Source: an uncultured Alphaproteobacteria bacterium
GTDB lineage: Bacteria; Pseudomonadota; Alphaproteobacteria; Caulobacterales; Aquidulcibacteraceae
DNA: 7,267 bases
Direction: 5' to 3'
Assembly: GCA_937967725.1 (NCBI GenBank)
Contig: CALBSY010000029.1
Location: 1 to 7,267 of the forward strand
The translations under genes were made by a program, and so were the position numbers. The notes under the pieces are model-generated. The model worked only from the letters and a program-made list of their open reading frames with translations. It was not told the origin of the DNA and did not search any database. Position 1 is the first letter of the stretch. Every line of letters begins with the position of its first letter. Positions 5,630 through 7,267 of this stretch are shown piece after piece.

Positions 5630-5719
5630 ACGCAAAGCGTCTCGCTCCGCGAGGGGTAGGGCGTGCGGAAACTCCGTGCGTAATCGGGCGGGGAGCCCAG
5701 CTGGCCAAAATGGCCGGTT
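5630..5719 (+). promoter_or_regulatory. Structured flagellin 5' leader with five consecutive hairpins
   Basis: Five local inverted repeats lie end to end or nearly so. They are 5630-5640 (4-bp stem, AAA loop), 5641-5653 (5 bp, TCC loop), 5661-5681 (9 bp including three G-U pairs, AAC loop), 5686-5698 (4 bp, GGGGA loop), and 5699-5719 (9 bp including two G-U pairs, AAA loop). The last ends 12 nt before the flagellin Shine-Dalgarno AAGGA (5732-5736). FlbT is known in Caulobacter to act on the flagellin mRNA leader, so this is the natural candidate target. The pairing is read directly from sequence. Folding energy and function were not tested. Confidence 0.55.
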
Positions 5720-5731
5720 AACACAGTCCAG

Positions 5732-5736
5732 AAGGA
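5732..5736 (+). promoter_or_regulatory. Flagellin Shine-Dalgarno site
   Basis: AAGGA lies 8 nt before the ATG at 5745. It supports that start rather than an in-frame upstream start at 5676, which would place most of the hairpin leader inside the gene and add 23 residues unlike any flagellin N-terminus. Confidence 0.75.
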
Positions 5737-5744
5737 CCACATCG

Positions 5745-6935
5745 ATGACTAGCGTCAACACTAACTACGGCGCCCTTGTTGCGCTGCAATCCCTCAACCA
5801 AACCACCCGCGATCTCGCGCTCGTCCAAAACCGCATCAACACCGGCCTCAAAGTGGCCTCGGCGAAGGACAACGGCGCCGTGTTCGCGATCGCTCAGCAA
5901 CAGCGCGCCCGCGTCGGCGCTCTGGAAGCGGTGCAGAGCGGCATCGACCGTGCGACTTCCGCGATCGACGTCGCGGTGTCGGCCGGCCAGTCGATCTCGG
6001 ACCTGCTGATCCAGCTGAAGGAAAAGGCTGTCGCCGCGCAAGCGACCGACCTGTCCGCCGACCAGCGCACTGCGCTCGAAAACGACTTTAGCGCTCTGCG
6101 GGTTCAGATCAATCAGATCGCCAACGCCGCCACGTTCAATGGCGTCAACTTGGTCGCCGCCGGCGGCGCCAACCTGTCGGTGCTGACGTCGGACACGCCT
6201 GGCGCCGCGGTTGGCCGTCAAATCCAATCCACGGTGATCGCTGGCACGGTGCCGGCGTTCTCCGCGTACGTTGTCGGCAACGGCAGCGTCACGGCCGCCG
6301 ACGACTCCACGTTCAACCTGGGTGGCGTCGCCATCGGCACCGTCGACATCACCGCGACCATGACGATCGCTGAATACGTCAGCGCCGTCAGCACCGCGAC
6401 GGGCGGCCGCGTGACCGCGTCCTACAACCAGACCAACGGCCAGTTCACCTACGTTGCGCCGGAAGCGGTTGCGGGCACCAATGAACTGACGATCACCACA
6501 GCCGGTACGGCCCGCAGCTGGCTCGGCCAAGGCGGCACCGCCGCTGCTGTGACGTCGGCCCCGGTCACACAAACCGTCACCGACCTCGACTTCACCGTCG
6601 ATGGCGCCGGTGCGCTCGCGACCATCACGTCAGCGCTTACGCTGTCGAACTCCTCCAACGCGCAAGCTGCGGCGGACGCCATCGACGCCGCCTCGACCCT
6701 GCTGAACCAGCAGCTCGCAACCCTTGGTTCGCAAGCCAAGGGCCTGGAAGTCCAAAAGGTCTTCCTGAGCAAGCTGACGGACAGCGTGGAGAAGGGCATC
6801 GGCAACCTCGTCGACGCGGACCTCGCCAAGGAATCCGCTCGCCTGCAAGCTCTGCAAGTCAAGCAGCAGCTTGGCGCGCAAGCCTTGTCGATCGCCAACT
6901 CGGCGCCTTCGATCGTGCTGTCGTTCTTCCGCTAA
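5745..6935 (+). CDS. Flagellin, with a central inserted domain
   Basis: This is a flagellin, the filament subunit exported by the flagellar type III system, 396 residues. The N-terminal D0/D1 region (about 1-165) contains SVNTNYGALVALQSLN, NRINTGLKVASAKDN and FNGVNLV, all typical. The C-terminal D1/D0 region (about 290-396) ends KQQLGAQALSIANSAPSIVLSFFR, the alphaproteobacterial signature. Caulobacter flagellins are about 270-280 residues, so the roughly 120-residue central segment (about 166-285) is extra. It is rich in Thr, Ala, Val and Gly. Residues 185-252 resemble a flagellin hook IN-type unit (FNLGGVAIGTVDI, then a helix, then RVTASYNQ and GTNELTI). It probably forms a surface D2 domain. 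No cysteine is present. The start at 5745 is set by AAGGA 8 nt upstream and by the family N-terminus. Regulation by FlbT and FlaF through the structured leader is expected. Confidence 0.96.
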   Translation: MTSVNTNYGALVALQSLNQTTRDLALVQNRINTGLKVASAKDNGAVFAIAQQQRARVGALEAVQSGIDRATSAIDVAVSAGQSISDLLIQLKEKAVAAQATDLSADQRTALENDFSALRVQINQIANAATFNGVNLVAAGGANLSVLTSDTPGAAVGRQIQSTVIAGTVPAFSAYVVGNGSVTAADDSTFNLGGVAIGTVDITATMTIAEYVSAVSTATGGRVTASYNQTNGQFTYVAPEAVAGTNELTITTAGTARSWLGQGGTAAAVTSAPVTQTVTDLDFTVDGAGALATITSALTLSNSSNAQAAADAIDAASTLLNQQLATLGSQAKGLEVQKVFLSKLTDSVEKGIGNLVDADLAKESARLQALQVKQQLGAQALSIANSAPSIVLSFFR

Positions 6936-6950
6936 TCACGGAAACGGAAA

Positions 6951-6974
6951 GGCGGGGAGCTTGGGCTCCCCGCC
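6951..6974 (+). terminator. Strong 3' hairpin of the flagellin gene
   Basis: GGCGGGGAGC (6951-6960) and GCTCCCCGCC (6965-6974) form a perfect 10-bp stem with a TTGG loop, 15 nt after the flagellin stop codon. Only GGTTCC follows, so the T-tract is weak. It probably terminates or stabilises the flagellin mRNA. Bases 6962-6974 are also perfectly complementary to 5687-5699 in the flagellin leader. Confidence 0.8.
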
Positions 6975-7003
6975 GGTTCCGGGATCACACCGCCGCATGA
7001 ACC

Positions 7004-7267
7004 ATGGCTTCCATCGATCCTCCGAAGGCCGTTCAGGACCTCCCGTCAGCGCAAAAAGCGCCGCCTAAGCCTGAGCCGAGCCCCGTCGCCAAAGCAGGCG
7101 AACAGCGCGCCACACAGCACGTGGCCGCGCTGCGCAGCAAGGTCGAGCCAAACAAGCTGGTCGTGCAGTTGGACTCGGACGCGCAGCGTTTCGTCCAGAC
7201 CGTCACCGTCGCCGACACAAAAGCGACGGTGCGCCTCTACCCGAGCGAAGCGCAGCTGGCGTACTCG
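7004..7267 (+). CDS. FlaG-like flagellar protein, N-terminal part only
   Basis: The first 88 codons are present and the gene runs off the window. Residues 1-35 are low-complexity and rich in Pro, Ala and Lys. From about residue 50 the sequence NKLVVQLDSDAQRFVQTVT and then VRLYPSEAQLAYS matches the FlaG pattern of a conserved strand, a short turn, a second strand and a YPSE-type motif. FlaG proteins affect filament length or flagellin export and are often encoded next to flagellin, as here. It has no signal peptide. The ATG at 7004 is the first possible start, because an in-frame TGA lies at 6998-7000. I see no clear Shine-Dalgarno sequence. The out-of-frame ATG at 6997 is not used in this reading. 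It may be expressed by read-through of the flagellin hairpin or from an unseen promoter. The FlaG assignment is moderate because the C-terminus is missing. Confidence 0.7.
   Translation, partial: MASIDPPKAVQDLPSAQKAPPKPEPSPVAKAGEQRATQHVAALRSKVEPNKLVVQLDSDAQRFVQTVTVADTKATVRLYPSEAQLAYS

Noticed and set aside
5676..5744. In-frame upstream extension of the flagellin (23 extra residues)
   Set aside because: The extension is Arg/Gly/Ser-rich and unlike flagellin N-termini. AAGGA at 5732-5736 fits the ATG at 5745, and the extension region is occupied by the hairpin leader.
5718..6572. Long open frame antisense to the flagellin
   Set aside because: It is Arg- and Gly-rich with no recognisable domain, and the plus strand encodes an unmistakable flagellin. 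It is a shadow of GC-rich codon use.
6997..7003. ATG at 6997 as the start of the gene after flagellin
   Set aside because: It is out of frame with the FlaG-like reading frame, where the next ATG at 7004 gives a family-like protein open to the window end.

Overview
The window is high-GC (roughly 60-65% by eye) and looks like a chromosomal segment of a flagellated alphaproteobacterium. Its flagellar genes are the alphaproteobacterial set FlbT, FlaF and a flagellin ending in the family's C-terminal signature (QALSIAN...LSFFR). This suggests Caulobacterales, for example Hyphomonadaceae or Caulobacteraceae, but the genus cannot be named from the sequence. I see no tRNA, rRNA, CRISPR, insertion sequence or other mobile DNA.

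Left block (58-4682, all minus strand): five closely spaced genes, read from right to left, with gaps of only about 41-58 nt. They look like one operon: a MoxR-family AAA+ ATPase (3825-4682); an exported M23/LytM-like protein that keeps the zinc ligands but has lost the two usual catalytic histidines (3130-3783); an unrecognised Sec-exported protein (2430-3071); a CoxE-like VWA protein (1204-2379); and a trypsin-like HtrA/Deg protease with one PDZ domain and a lipoprotein-type signal (58-1152). MoxR ATPases and VWA proteins are known to work as pairs that remodel or assemble protein complexes. Here the pair is separated by two exported proteins and followed by an envelope protease, so an envelope-directed role is plausible. 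This is inference.

Middle (4683-4814): a 132-nt divergent intergenic region. It should hold promoters for the minus-strand operon and for flbT, but no promoter in it is convincing. Both start sites have small hairpins that overlap the Shine-Dalgarno sequence.

Right block (4815-7267, all plus strand): flbT and flaF overlap by 41 nt and are translated together. A 191-nt non-coding leader follows, then a 396-residue flagellin, a strong 3' hairpin and the start of a FlaG-like gene cut by the window edge. In relatives, FlbT acts on the flagellin mRNA 5' untranslated region and FlaF on flagellin translation and secretion, so the regulators sit directly beside their likely target. The flagellin leader can be folded into five consecutive hairpins (5630-5719) just before the ribosome binding site. 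Thirteen bases of it (5687-5699) are perfectly complementary to the 3' arm of the hairpin after the gene (6962-6974). These are the most interesting non-coding signals in the window.
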